From JBHEBG01 sp046557915 (GTDB lineage: Bacteria > Bacteroidota > Bacteroidia > Flavobacteriales > Flavobacteriaceae): a DNA stretch of 64,000 nucleotides. Under the pieces are notes generated by a model. That model did no database searches, was not told where the DNA came from, and was given only the letters and a program-made list of their open reading frames with translations. Positions 41,368 to 49,640 of this stretch are shown here, piece after piece. Numbering within the stretch: position 1 is the stretch's first letter; the number at the start of each line of letters is the position of its first letter. The position numbers and the translations under genes were made by a program. The DNA lies in contig NZ_JBHEBG010000001.1 in the NCBI RefSeq assembly GCF_046557915.1, positions 992,001 through 1,056,000 on the forward strand, in the 5' to 3' direction.

Positions 41368-42297
41368 TTATGGTTTGCCTATCAATGACAAGGAGGTAAT
41401 CTTATCTTTCTGCAATTGTATCTTAAGTTCCTCTACGGAATCAAATTTGTGCTCATCACGAATTCGATTTAAAATATCTATTTGAATCTTTCTTCCGTAA
41501 AGGTCTTCATCAAAATCGAAAAAATGAATTTCTATACTTTTCCTGGTGCCCGAAACTGTAGGGTTAAAACCAATATTCATCATACCGTGTACTTCAGAAC
41601 CATCTAAAACGCTCTTTACAAGGTAAACCCCAATTTTTGGAATAAGTTTATAGGTTTCCTCTATATGAAGGTTTGCTGTTGGGAAATTTAGTTGTCTTCC
41701 CAGTCCTTTGCCCCTTTGTACCGTTCCGGTAAGCATATAATCATACCCCAAATAACGGTTGGCGGTTTTAACGTCGCCGGCTAACAATGCTTTTCTAATT
41801 TTTGTGGAGCTTACGGATACTTCGTCTACTTCCTGTGCAGGAATTTCCTCTACCTCAAAATCTAAGATACCTCCAAAAGCGATCAAATCGTTTATATTGG
41901 CGTTTCTGTTTCTTCCAAAGCGGTGGTCGTAACCTATGACTATTTTTTTTATCCTTAAATCGTTAACAAGGATATCTCTAACAAATTCGGTAGCCGAAAG
42001 TCTAGAAAATGCTTTGGTGAAGGGATGTACAATTAGATAATCCAAGCCCGTTTTTTCTAAAATCTGGGTCCTTTCGTCTATAGTGTTCAAAAGCTTTATA
42101 TCGGCATCTTTTTGAAGGACCATTCTCGGATGAGGGAAAAAAGTAAGTACCGTAGCCTTTAAATTTAAAGCTTTGGCATCATTTATGAGACGTTTTAGCA
42201 GTTGCACATGGCCAACATGAACACCATCAAATGTACCAATGGTGATAGCCGTTGCATGCTTTTTGTCGTATTTAGAAATGCTTTGGACTGTTACCAC
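41368..42297 (-). CDS. ribF: Bifunctional riboflavin kinase/FAD synthetase
   Basis: RibF makes FMN from riboflavin and then FAD. The N-terminal FAD synthetase domain has the nucleotidyltransferase HxGH motif (TIGTFDGVHVGHVQLLKRL, His and Gly-His at about residues 27-30). The C-terminal riboflavin kinase domain runs from about residue 185 (GYDYMLTGTVQRGKGLGRQ; NFPTANLHIEE). The start is GTG at 42297. It is followed 13 bases downstream by the HTTM gene. Confidence 0.96.
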   Translation of the reverse strand: MVTVQSISKYDKKHATAITIGTFDGVHVGHVQLLKRLINDAKALNLKATVLTFFPHPRMVLQKDADIKLLNTIDERTQILEKTGLDYLIVHPFTKAFSRLSATEFVRDILVNDLRIKKIVIGYDHRFGRNRNANINDLIAFGGILDFEVEEIPAQEVDEVSVSSTKIRKALLAGDVKTANRYLGYDYMLTGTVQRGKGLGRQLNFPTANLHIEETYKLIPKIGVYLVKSVLDGSEVHGMMNIGFNPTVSGTRKSIEIHFFDFDEDLYGRKIQIDILNRIRDEHKFDSVEELKIQLQKDKITSLSLIGKP

Positions 42298-42320
42298 TTA
42301 AATTAAATAAGAAAAAGGCT

Positions 42321-42328
42321 TACATTTG
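42321..42328 (+). promoter_or_regulatory. Putative -7 promoter box of the metallopeptidase gene
   Basis: TACATTTG matches TAnnTTTG and ends 20 bases before the ATG at 42349. It lies in the divergent spacer with ribF. Confidence 0.45.
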
Positions 42329-42348
42329 AATCTTTATAAAAACCCAAG

Positions 42349-45300
42349 ATGATTACAAAATTACGTCTTGTTTTTCCAATAACCATATTTTTTGCCTGCT
42401 TTTACGGGTTTTCCCAAACCAACTACTGGAGTCCCCAAATTTCGCAAAATGCAGTAACGGCAAATTCCCTAAAACGGTTAGATTTTAAAAAGGCGAAAGT
42501 CTTCTCTTTGGAAAAAGAAGCATTTGCTAAACAACTGTCATCTTCAGCTTCCTCTAAACAAGCATCAAAAGTGGTCTATTTCCCGGATGAAGAAGGGAAA
42601 TTGATACCATTTCAAATTTCCGAGGCACCGGTTTTATCCCCACAATTGGCAAAAAAATACCCCCAGATAAAATCTTATGTCGGGTATGGTGTAAACGATA
42701 GGAAAAACAAAATACGGTTCAGTGTATCCCACAATGGTATACAGAGTATGATGCTGCACGCAGATAGTAGAACCACTACGTTTATGCAAAAAGTGGCGAA
42801 ACAAGGAAGTAACTACGTGGTCTACAATAGGGATGCCGGGCTTAACTCGGATACCAATTTTATCTGTGACACCAAATCGGGTGTAGAAAAAAGTCTTACG
42901 GGCAAGGGGAGTACCCTTAAACTGGTAGATGATCAAACGCTCAGAAAATATAGAATTGCGGTCTCTGCCACAGGAGAGTATACACAACATCATGGTGGGA
43001 CCATTGCAGATGCCTTAGCGGCCATAAATGCTACACTTACAAGGGTAAACGAGGTCTTTGAGACAGATTTGGGCGTTACTTTGGAATTGGTGCCAAATAA
43101 TGATTTGGTAATATTTACAAATGCGCTTACCGACCCCTATAGTGGAAACCTCAATGCCGAGGTACAAAATGTACTTACCTCCACAATTGGGGAAGCCAAT
43201 TATGATGTGGGGCACCTTTTTAATAAGGATAATGATAACGGTAATGCCGGGTTTATAGGATCTGTATGTAGGGATAACCAAAAAGGGAGTGCCTTTTCCT
43301 CTGGTACCGTACCCGAAGGAGATAAGTTTGATCTAGATTTTGTATCGCACGAGCTTGGTCATCAATTTGGGGCCAACCATACCTGGTCTTTTGAATCGGA
43401 AGGCACGTTGGTGCAGGCAGAGCCGGGCAGTGGTACCACGATCATGGGGTATGCAGGTATTGCACAGGCCAATAATGTAGCACCTAATGGGGATGATTAC
43501 TTTCACTATTACAGTATTTTTCAGATAATTGAGTATTTGGAAACCACCAGTTGTGCTGTAGAAACTCCCCTAACGAACAATGCGCCTATTGTTGACCCTA
43601 TAGGGAACTATATCATTCCAAAATCTACGGCCTTTGTTTTGTCCGCATCCGCCACGGATGTTGATGGCGATATACTCACCTACGCTTGGGAACAAATAGA
43701 TGATGGCGTAGTAACAAATACTTCTTTTGGACCTACCAATCCAAGTGGCGCCAACTTTAGGTCCCAAAGGCCTTCATTGAGCCCGCAACGGTATTTTCCG
43801 CAATTATCTAGTGTTATATTGGGCAATCTTACCCAATCTAATCCAAGCATCAATTCTGCTTGGGAAACAGTTTCCGACGTAGAGCGCGAAATGAAATTTG
43901 CGGTTACGGTAAGGGATAATGCCAGTGGAGGAGGGCAAGTGGCTTCGGGCTTTACCGATGTAAGTGTCATAAATGGTGCAGGGCCCTTTGCCGTTACTTC
44001 CCAAGCAACCGCTGTTTCTTATGTAGCTGGTACAACACAAGACATTACTTGGGATGTTTCCAATACGAACAGCACACCAATAAATGCTGCTACGGTAGAT
44101 ATTTATTTGTCGGTGGACGGAGGTGTAAGCTTCCCAACGCAATTGGCAACAAATGTACCCAATGATGGATTACATGCCGTTTTATTGCCAGGTGTGGCTA
44201 CCGCTGCTGCAAGAGTTATGGTAAAAGCAAGCGATAACATATTTTTTGCGGTCAACGCGGCCAATTTTAGCATTACAGCTTCCCAGGTAGTACTGAATTT
44301 TTCTCAATTGGAATTCTCAGCCTGTCAGCCAGATGATATTGTGGTCCCTTTTAACTATGAGACCTTCCTAGGGTTTGCAGAAGAGGTTACCTTCTCTGCA
44401 GTTGGTACACCTGTGGGCATGGGTGTGGTCTTTTTGCCGGCTACCGCTACTGCCAATAACACTCCAGTTAGCATCACATTTTCCAATACCGCTGGCGTGA
44501 CTGCAGGGAATTATCCGGTTCAAATAACCGCAACCTCCGCCAGTGTTAGTGAAACGGTGGAAATAGATTTAAATATATATAACAATACCTTTAGCGATGT
44601 GGTTTTAAGCGCTCCTGCAGATGGGCTTTTAGATACAGGTATAAAGCAGGTTTTTCAATGGGAGGATAGCCCTAACGCTACGGCCTATGACATTGAAATA
44701 GCTACCGATGCCGGATTTACCAATATTATAGAGTCTACATCCGTAATATTCAATTTTTATTTAGCTTCAAACTTAATAGAGCAGACTACCTATTTTTGGC
44801 GGGTTAAACCTAAAAATGATTGTGGCGAGGGTACTTTTGGAACTCCTTTTAGTTTTACCACTATCGAAATTAGTTGCGATGCTAAATCTGCCTCAGGATT
44901 ACCCGCAGCCATTTCTGCAATAGGCACACCAACGGTTATTTCTAAAATAGCCTTTTTTGAGGATTTGACCATTGCCGATGTAAATGTAAATTTAGATATT
45001 ACACATACGTTTCTGGCCGATTTGGAGATAAGTTTAACTTCTCCCTCGGGAACAACGATAATACTTACGTCGGGCTCTTGTGGTAATTTGGCAAATATAA
45101 ATGCCACTTTTGATGATGAAGCCCCAAGTTTTGTATGCGGTGGTACCCCGGGGATCAGCGGTATTGTAAAACCTTTGGGATCATTGGCTTCACTGGAAGG
45201 AGAATCCTTGTTGGGCGAGTGGATATTGCAAGTTAAAGATAATGCTGCCGTAGACGGCGGGGCGTTAAATTCCTTTTCCTTGGATGTATGCGTTGAAGGT

Positions 45301-46131
45301 GTATTTAGACCAGATTCTGATAATGATGGGGTATTTGATGATGGAGACGATTTATGTCTGGGAACTCCCAAAGGTACTGAAGTGGATTTAACAGGTTGTC
45401 CGGTTTATAGATTCCCTAGCGATAATTTTTCCGTAGCCATACAAAGCGAAACCTGTAGGAACAATAATGATGGATTGTTGGAAATTGATGCTACGGACAC
45501 GTCCATTACCTATTCCGTAACTGTTGATGGAAACGGCGTAAATGTAAGCGAGGACTTTACAGAGAGTTATACACTGGCAAACCTTACCGCTGGCACCTAC
45601 AATGTATGTATTACAGGTACGGACGGGGCAATAGATTATGAAGCGTTTTGTTTTGATACCGTTATAAATGAACCGGCTCCCCTAGATGTAACGGCGGTAG
45701 TAACACCAAGCGGCAAAGTGGCATCTTTAACCTTAAATGGCGGTGGTCTGTACAATATTGAACTGAATGGTGTGGTTACCCAAACTACGGATTCGGAAAT
45801 AACAGTGAATCTAAAAGAAGGGGTTAATACCTTAAAAGTCACCACTAACCTGCCCTGTCAGGGAGTTTATGAAAAACAAATATTTACGGCTAACGAGCCT
45901 ATTATTTACCCCAACCCTGTAGAGGATATTGCAAAAGTGTTTTTAGGGGCGGGCAATGGGGCGTTTAACCTAACCATATATACTGCTGATGGTAGATTTG
46001 TTGGCACAAAAACGTACAGTGGTAATAGTAGTGAGGTCGATTTGGATTTTACCGGGTTACCTTCTGGGATGTATTTCATAAGTTTTGATGGTAGTTCCGT
46101 TAAAAGGACTTATAAAGTGATAAAGCGATGA
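42349..46131 (+). CDS. Secreted reprolysin-like metallopeptidase with P-domain and T9SS sorting domain
   Basis: A 1260-residue exported protease. A signal peptide (VFPITIFFACFYGFSQ) and a ~170-residue propeptide precede a metzincin (M12B-like) catalytic domain whose zinc motif HELGHQFGANH begins at His334, with a Met-turn downstream (GTTIMGYAGI). Further domains are Ig/FN3-like repeats (about 420-840), a proprotein convertase P-domain (about 842-985, DLEISLTSPSGTTI), a Ca2+-binding thrombospondin type 3-like motif (PDSDNDGVFDDGDD, about 988), and a type A C-terminal sorting domain (about 1183-1260, YPNPVEDIAKVF). It is likely attached to the outer surface after T9SS export. The substrate is unknown. 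The gene overlaps the next by ATGA. Confidence 0.93.
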   Translation: MITKLRLVFPITIFFACFYGFSQTNYWSPQISQNAVTANSLKRLDFKKAKVFSLEKEAFAKQLSSSASSKQASKVVYFPDEEGKLIPFQISEAPVLSPQLAKKYPQIKSYVGYGVNDRKNKIRFSVSHNGIQSMMLHADSRTTTFMQKVAKQGSNYVVYNRDAGLNSDTNFICDTKSGVEKSLTGKGSTLKLVDDQTLRKYRIAVSATGEYTQHHGGTIADALAAINATLTRVNEVFETDLGVTLELVPNNDLVIFTNALTDPYSGNLNAEVQNVLTSTIGEANYDVGHLFNKDNDNGNAGFIGSVCRDNQKGSAFSSGTVPEGDKFDLDFVSHELGHQFGANHTWSFESEGTLVQAEPGSGTTIMGYAGIAQANNVAPNGDDYFHYYSIFQIIEYLETTSCAVETPLTNNAPIVDPIGNYIIPKSTAFVLSASATDVDGDILTYAWEQIDDGVVTNTSFGPTNPSGANFRSQRPSLSPQRYFPQLSSVILGNLTQSNPSINSAWETVSDVEREMKFAVTVRDNASGGGQVASGFTDVSVINGAGPFAVTSQATAVSYVAGTTQDITWDVSNTNSTPINAATVDIYLSVDGGVSFPTQLATNVPNDGLHAVLLPGVATAAARVMVKASDNIFFAVNAANFSITASQVVLNFSQLEFSACQPDDIVVPFNYETFLGFAEEVTFSAVGTPVGMGVVFLPATATANNTPVSITFSNTAGVTAGNYPVQITATSASVSETVEIDLNIYNNTFSDVVLSAPADGLLDTGIKQVFQWEDSPNATAYDIEIATDAGFTNIIESTSVIFNFYLASNLIEQTTYFWRVKPKNDCGEGTFGTPFSFTTIEISCDAKSASGLPAAISAIGTPTVISKIAFFEDLTIADVNVNLDITHTFLADLEISLTSPSGTTIILTSGSCGNLANINATFDDEAPSFVCGGTPGISGIVKPLGSLASLEGESLLGEWILQVKDNAAVDGGALNSFSLDVCVEGVFRPDSDNDGVFDDGDDLCLGTPKGTEVDLTGCPVYRFPSDNFSVAIQSETCRNNNDGLLEIDATDTSITYSVTVDGNGVNVSEDFTESYTLANLTAGTYNVCITGTDGAIDYEAFCFDTVINEPAPLDVTAVVTPSGKVASLTLNGGGLYNIELNGVVTQTTDSEITVNLKEGVNTLKVTTNLPCQGVYEKQIFTANEPIIYPNPVEDIAKVFLGAGNGAFNLTIYTADGRFVGTKTYSGNSSEVDLDFTGLPSGMYFISFDGSSVKRTYKVIKR

Positions 46132-46823
46132 AGAAACCTTTGATCTTTGCCATACCGTTTTGTTTATTTCTGCTATCCTGCGGCGGCGGTGGCGATGATG
46201 CCCCTCCACCATTGCCCCAAAGTGCGGTTTTGGAATTTCCGTTTCAAAACTCCGAATGTACAACAGGTGTTAGCTTAAACGAAACTACAAGTCAAGTAGA
46301 GTTTAGATGGCGAGCCGCAACAAATACCGATTTGTACGAATTACGTGCCATAAACCTCAATACAAATATAACACAGACTATTAGTGTGCAAACGCTGTTT
46401 GCCCAGCTTCCCTTGGAAAAGGGAGCACCTTATTCTTGGATCGTTGTCAGCAGAAATTCTGAAGCAAACGGAACGGCAACTAGCGAAACATGGCAGTTCT
46501 ACAATGCAGGTTCACAGACTACCTATGCTCCTTTTCGGGCGCAAGCAACAACGCCTACTTCTGGTACTACGGTATTTAAAGATATAAACAACGAAGTACT
46601 GCTCAGTTGGTCTTCAGCTGACGTGGATAACGATATAGAGGGATATGAACTTTACTTTTCCGAAGTTACCCCGCCCACAACCTTGGTAGCTTCCCCTGCC
46701 GCTGCCACTACAGAATTTAAAGTTAGTGTAACCTCCGATACGGCTTACTATTGGCGTGTGGTTACCCGCGATGCTGAGGGCAATACCTCAGATTCCGGGG
46801 TTTTTGAGTTTAAGGTGCAGTAA
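46128..46823 (+). CDS. Surface-type lipoprotein with fibronectin III-like repeats
   Basis: A 231-residue lipoprotein with lipobox LLSC (Cys19) followed by GGGGDD, a combination often found on lipoproteins moved to the outer surface. Two fibronectin type III-like units fill the rest (about 40-125, RWRAATNTDLYELRAINLN; about 135-231, LLSWSSADVDNDIEGYELYF). The last strand ends TAYYWRVVTRDAEGN. Its start overlaps the stop of the metallopeptidase gene, so it is probably made together with the protease and could anchor or assist it. That link is inferred. Confidence 0.85.
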   Translation: MKKPLIFAIPFCLFLLSCGGGGDDAPPPLPQSAVLEFPFQNSECTTGVSLNETTSQVEFRWRAATNTDLYELRAINLNTNITQTISVQTLFAQLPLEKGAPYSWIVVSRNSEANGTATSETWQFYNAGSQTTYAPFRAQATTPTSGTTVFKDINNEVLLSWSSADVDNDIEGYELYFSEVTPPTTLVASPAAATTEFKVSVTSDTAYYWRVVTRDAEGNTSDSGVFEFKVQ

Positions 46824-46828
46824 AATGT

Positions 46829-47455
46829 TTAAGTACCGTTAAAGACATTCATAGTGGTCTTTACTCCTGCAAAGACGAAAGATCGTAACAGATCCGTAGA
46901 TTTTTTTAAGCGTTCCGATAAGGTCTGCAATTCCTCATCGGTCCATTCACCAAGCACGTAATCTACCTGTTTTCCCTTGCTGAAATCCGAGCCTACGCCA
47001 AAACGAAATCTATTATAGACCGAAGTCTGTAATACCTGTTGAATATCCTTCAGTCCGTTGTGACCACCATCACTGCCTTTAGTTTTTAGTCTGAGGGTGC
47101 CAAAAGTGAGGTTAAGATCATCGGTAATGATCAAAAGGTTTTCTTGCGGTATCTTTTCCTTCTCCATCCAATACTTAACAGCTTTTCCGCTGCGGTTCAT
47201 ATAGGTAGAGGGTTTTAACAGCAAAACCGCCTTCCCTTTTATTTTTGCCCGGGCAATGGTACCGAGCTTTGCAGTCTCAAAGGAAAGCGTTTCTTGCTCA
47301 GCTAGGGCATCTATTATTCTAAAACCGATGTTGTGTCTGGTATTTGCGTATTCATTACCTATGTTTCCCAAACCTACAATCAAAAATTTCTTCATAACAT
47401 CCGTTTCTTCAACTATACTTTTTTCTTTAAAAAATAATTTTAAAAATCGGAACAT
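46829..47455 (-). CDS. pth: Peptidyl-tRNA hydrolase
   Basis: Pth releases peptides from prematurely dropped peptidyl-tRNA. Motifs are KFLIVGLGNIGNEYANTRHN (including the catalytic His in TRHNIGF), AVLLLKPSTYMNRSGKAV, and ITDDLNLTFGTLRLKTKGSDGG in two parts. The start at 47455 gives a 208-residue protein with a basic N-terminal extension (MFRFLKLFFKEK). An ATG-like start 36 bases further upstream would fall inside the terminator palindrome at 47484-47511, which argues against it. It is the third gene of the prs-rplY-pth run. Confidence 0.95.
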   Translation of the reverse strand: MFRFLKLFFKEKSIVEETDVMKKFLIVGLGNIGNEYANTRHNIGFRIIDALAEQETLSFETAKLGTIARAKIKGKAVLLLKPSTYMNRSGKAVKYWMEKEKIPQENLLIITDDLNLTFGTLRLKTKGSDGGHNGLKDIQQVLQTSVYNRFRFGVGSDFSKGKQVDYVLGEWTDEELQTLSERLKKSTDLLRSFVFAGVKTTMNVFNGT

Positions 47456-47483
47456 AACGGCAGCTTCATGTGTATAAAAATAC

Positions 47484-47511
47484 AAAAGCATCCGCCATGG
47501 CGGATGCTTTT
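47484..47511 (-). terminator. Terminator hairpin between rplY and pth
   Basis: A perfect 28-bp palindrome: AAAAGCATCCGCC pairs with GGCGGATGCTTTT around a central AT. On the minus strand it is followed by TGTATTTTTATA. It lies 22 bases past the rplY stop and probably reduces readthrough into pth. It is symmetric, so it could act both ways. Confidence 0.7.
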
Positions 47512-47533
47512 AGTTATGATTATTTAGACGAAA

Positions 47534-48208
47534 TTAATCGTTACTCTCTGCAGCGGCCTCTGTAGCAGGTGCTTCAGTACCTTCTGCGGTAGTCTCAGCT
47601 CCTTCAGTTGCTTCAGCTCCTTCCACTCCTTCTTCTTCCTCTTCTTCCTCAACAACAATAGCAGCACGAGCGGTTTTAACCTGTACTACAACCGTAGTGT
47701 CCGGGTGAAGAATTGAAAATTCGTCATTTAATAATGTGGATACGGCTATGTTATCACCAATTTTCAATTTTGAAATATCGATGTCAAAGAAATCGGGTAA
47801 CATATCTGGCAAGGCCTTGATTGCCAATTTTCTTTTTCTGAACAACAGCCTTCCACCATTCTTAACACCTGGAGAATTACCTACCAGCCTAACAGGAATG
47901 TTCATGGTAACCTCCTTGTCCTTGAAGAGTTGGTAAAAATCGATATGCAATATTCTGTCCGTCACCGGATGAAATTGTATATCCTGCATTACGGCATCTA
48001 CTTTGGTACCACCTTCCAAATCAATTGCAACGGTATGCGCATTTGGAGTGTACACTAAATTTCTGAACGCTAGTTCATCTGCTGAAAAGTGTAATGGTTT
48101 ATCCCCTCCGTATACTACGCAAGGAACCTTTCCAGCATTACGTAGGGCTTTTGTTGCCTTCTTGCCCACGCTTTCTCTTTCTGATCCTTTGATTGTAATT
48201 GACTTCAT
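47534..48208 (-). CDS. rplY: 50S ribosomal protein L25/general stress protein Ctc
   Basis: A 224-residue L25 of the long Ctc form. Residues 1-90 hold the 5S rRNA-binding domain (ITIKGSERESVGKKATKALR, VVYGGDKPLHFSADEL), and a second beta domain follows (VRLVGNSPGVKNGGRLLFRK). The C-terminal ~35 residues are an acidic, Ala/Thr/Glu-rich tail (EEEEEEEGVEGAEATEGAE), usual in Bacteroidota. It stabilises the central protuberance of the 50S subunit. It sits 26 bases after prs. Confidence 0.96.
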   Translation of the reverse strand: MKSITIKGSERESVGKKATKALRNAGKVPCVVYGGDKPLHFSADELAFRNLVYTPNAHTVAIDLEGGTKVDAVMQDIQFHPVTDRILHIDFYQLFKDKEVTMNIPVRLVGNSPGVKNGGRLLFRKRKLAIKALPDMLPDFFDIDISKLKIGDNIAVSTLLNDEFSILHPDTTVVVQVKTARAAIVVEEEEEEEGVEGAEATEGAETTAEGTEAPATEAAAESND

Positions 48209-48234
48209 TGTATATATTAAATTAAACTTTGTTT

Positions 48235-49176
48235 TTACATTAAAAATTTGGACGCTATAGAGGTGTTATGGTGTACTCTATGCATTACATCTGCAAATAA
48301 GTCTGCACAACTCAATACTCTTATTTTTTTGCTCTCCCTGGTAGTTGGGATAGAATCGGTAACGATAAGCTCCAATAGTTGGGAGTTTTCTATTTTTTCG
48401 TAGGCATCTCCCGATAGTAGGGCGTGTGTTGTAATTGCCCTGACACTTGCAGCACCCCTTTCCATCATTAAGTCGGCAGCTTTGGCCAAGGTACCTGCGG
48501 TGTCTACCATATCATCTACCAATACCACGTTCTTGCCTTTTACATCCCCAATAAGTTCCATATGCGATATAACATTGGCCTTGGCACGTTGTTTATAACA
48601 GATAACCACATCACTCCCCAATGCCTTGGAATAGGCGTAGGCTCTTTTAGAGCCACCCATATCTGGGGAAGCAACGGTTAAATTGTCTAAATTCAGATCC
48701 TTTAAATAGGGCAGAAATAAGGTTGATGCAAACAAATGATCCACCGGTTTTTCGAAAAAACCTTGTATCTGATCTGCATGCAAATCCATGGTAATTATCC
48801 GAGTTGCCCCTGCGGCTTCCAACATTTTTGCCACCAACTTTGCAGCAATGGGAACCCTAGGTTTGTCTTTTCTGTCTTGTCTTGCCCATCCAAAGTATGG
48901 CATCACCGCTGTGATATGTCTGGCAGAAGCCCTTTTGGCAGCATCCAACATCAACAACATTTCCATTAAGTTTTCCGAGCTCGGATTTGTAGAACCTATG
49001 ATAAAAATTCTTGCGCCTCTCACAGATTCTTCAAAGGAAGGCTGAAACTCCCCATCGCTATATCTAGAAAAAATAACATTGCCTAAATCTGTTCCATAAG
49101 AGGCTGCTATTTTTTTTGCCAAGGCTGCACTCTGGGTACAGGCAAAAATTTTAGGTTCGGGAACTGTATAGGACAT
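48235..49176 (-). CDS. prs: Ribose-phosphate pyrophosphokinase
   Basis: A 313-residue class I PRPP synthase. It transfers pyrophosphate from ATP to ribose-5-phosphate to form PRPP for nucleotide, His and Trp synthesis. Visible sites are the FSRYSDGEFQPSFEESVRG loop, YFGWARQDRKDKPRVPIAAK (catalytic Arg/Lys and flexible loop), and the PRPP-binding VLVDDMVDTAGTL. It heads prs-rplY-pth, a widely conserved order. Its promoter is at 49229-49236. Confidence 0.97.
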   Translation of the reverse strand: MSYTVPEPKIFACTQSAALAKKIAASYGTDLGNVIFSRYSDGEFQPSFEESVRGARIFIIGSTNPSSENLMEMLLMLDAAKRASARHITAVMPYFGWARQDRKDKPRVPIAAKLVAKMLEAAGATRIITMDLHADQIQGFFEKPVDHLFASTLFLPYLKDLNLDNLTVASPDMGGSKRAYAYSKALGSDVVICYKQRAKANVISHMELIGDVKGKNVVLVDDMVDTAGTLAKAADLMMERGAASVRAITTHALLSGDAYEKIENSQLLELIVTDSIPTTRESKKIRVLSCADLFADVMHRVHHNTSIASKFLM

Positions 49177-49209
49177 GCTTAACGTATTGTTATTTAGTTT
49201 ATTAACGGC

Positions 49210-49236
49210 CCTCCGGATTAAGGAGGTGCAAATTTA
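49210..49236 (-). promoter_or_regulatory. Promoter box and leader hairpin of prs
   Basis: TAAATTTG on the minus strand (49236-49229) matches TAnnTTTG. Just downstream the 5' leader can form a small hairpin, CCTCC with GGAGG (49210-49226), about 35 bases before the ATG. Confidence 0.4.
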
Positions 49237-49344
49237 AAAATTTATTTGGGTTGCTAAAGGATAAAAGTTGATATTTTTTGGCTGAAGAAGGAAATATTTT
49301 TTAGTTTTGCGGTCCCTATTGTAATAGGAGGCCAAATATGGTAT

Positions 49345-49429
49345 GCCTTGGTGGCGGAATTGGTAGACGCGCTGGATTCAAAATCCAGTTTCGAAAGAAG
49401 TGTGGGTTCGATTCCCACCCAAGGTACCA
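49345..49429 (+). tRNA. tRNA-Leu (anticodon CAA)
   Basis: An 85-base class II tRNA including encoded CCA. The acceptor pairs GCCTTGG with CCAAGGT (first pair G-U), discriminator A. The D arm is GGCGGAATTGGTAGACGC. The anticodon stem CTGGA/TCCAG encloses the loop TTCAAAA, anticodon CAA, reading UUG. A long variable arm (TTTCGAAAGAAG region) and T arm GTGGG-TTCGATT-CCCAC complete the cloverleaf. Confidence 0.97.
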
Positions 49430-49460
49430 AAAAGCTTAGATGAAAATCTAGGCTTTTTTT
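49430..49460 (+). terminator. Terminator of tRNA-Leu
   Basis: AAAAAGCTTAGA pairs with TCTAGGCTTTTT (one G-U) around TGAAAA, and ends in a T-run directly after the CCA end. Confidence 0.8.
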
Positions 49461-49467
49461 ATGCTCA

Positions 49468-49590
49468 GGTACAATATAGGTACAACAAATCACTGTTTTA
49501 GAGGGTCATTTGGAATTGTATATTTTGATGTCTTTTAATAACAAAATTTATTAAAGAGTATAATAAGGCGTCCCTTAAAATCTTAGTTTT
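49468..49590 (+). repeat. Direct repeat copy 1, 38 bases past tRNA-Leu
   Basis: A 123-bp sequence starting GGTACAATATAGGTACAAC. It recurs at 56154-56274 with about seven substitutions and one 2-base indel (about 94% identical). It contains no gene. Its location just past a tRNA 3' end and the second copy 6.6 kb away suggest the left boundary of an inserted or duplicated segment. Confidence 0.85.
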
Positions 49591-49640
49591 ACCGAACTTG
49601 ATTCTTACACTTTTAATAGTTGTCAAAGACATTCTATTGG

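Noticed and set aside
44790..45371. 193-residue minus-strand frame inside the metallopeptidase gene
   Set aside because: Antisense shadow of the P-domain; the sense frame has clear domains throughout.
49254..49493. 79-residue minus-strand frame with a hydrophobic segment overlapping tRNA-Leu
   Set aside because: It is the reverse strand of the tRNA and its terminator; no start signal and no family.
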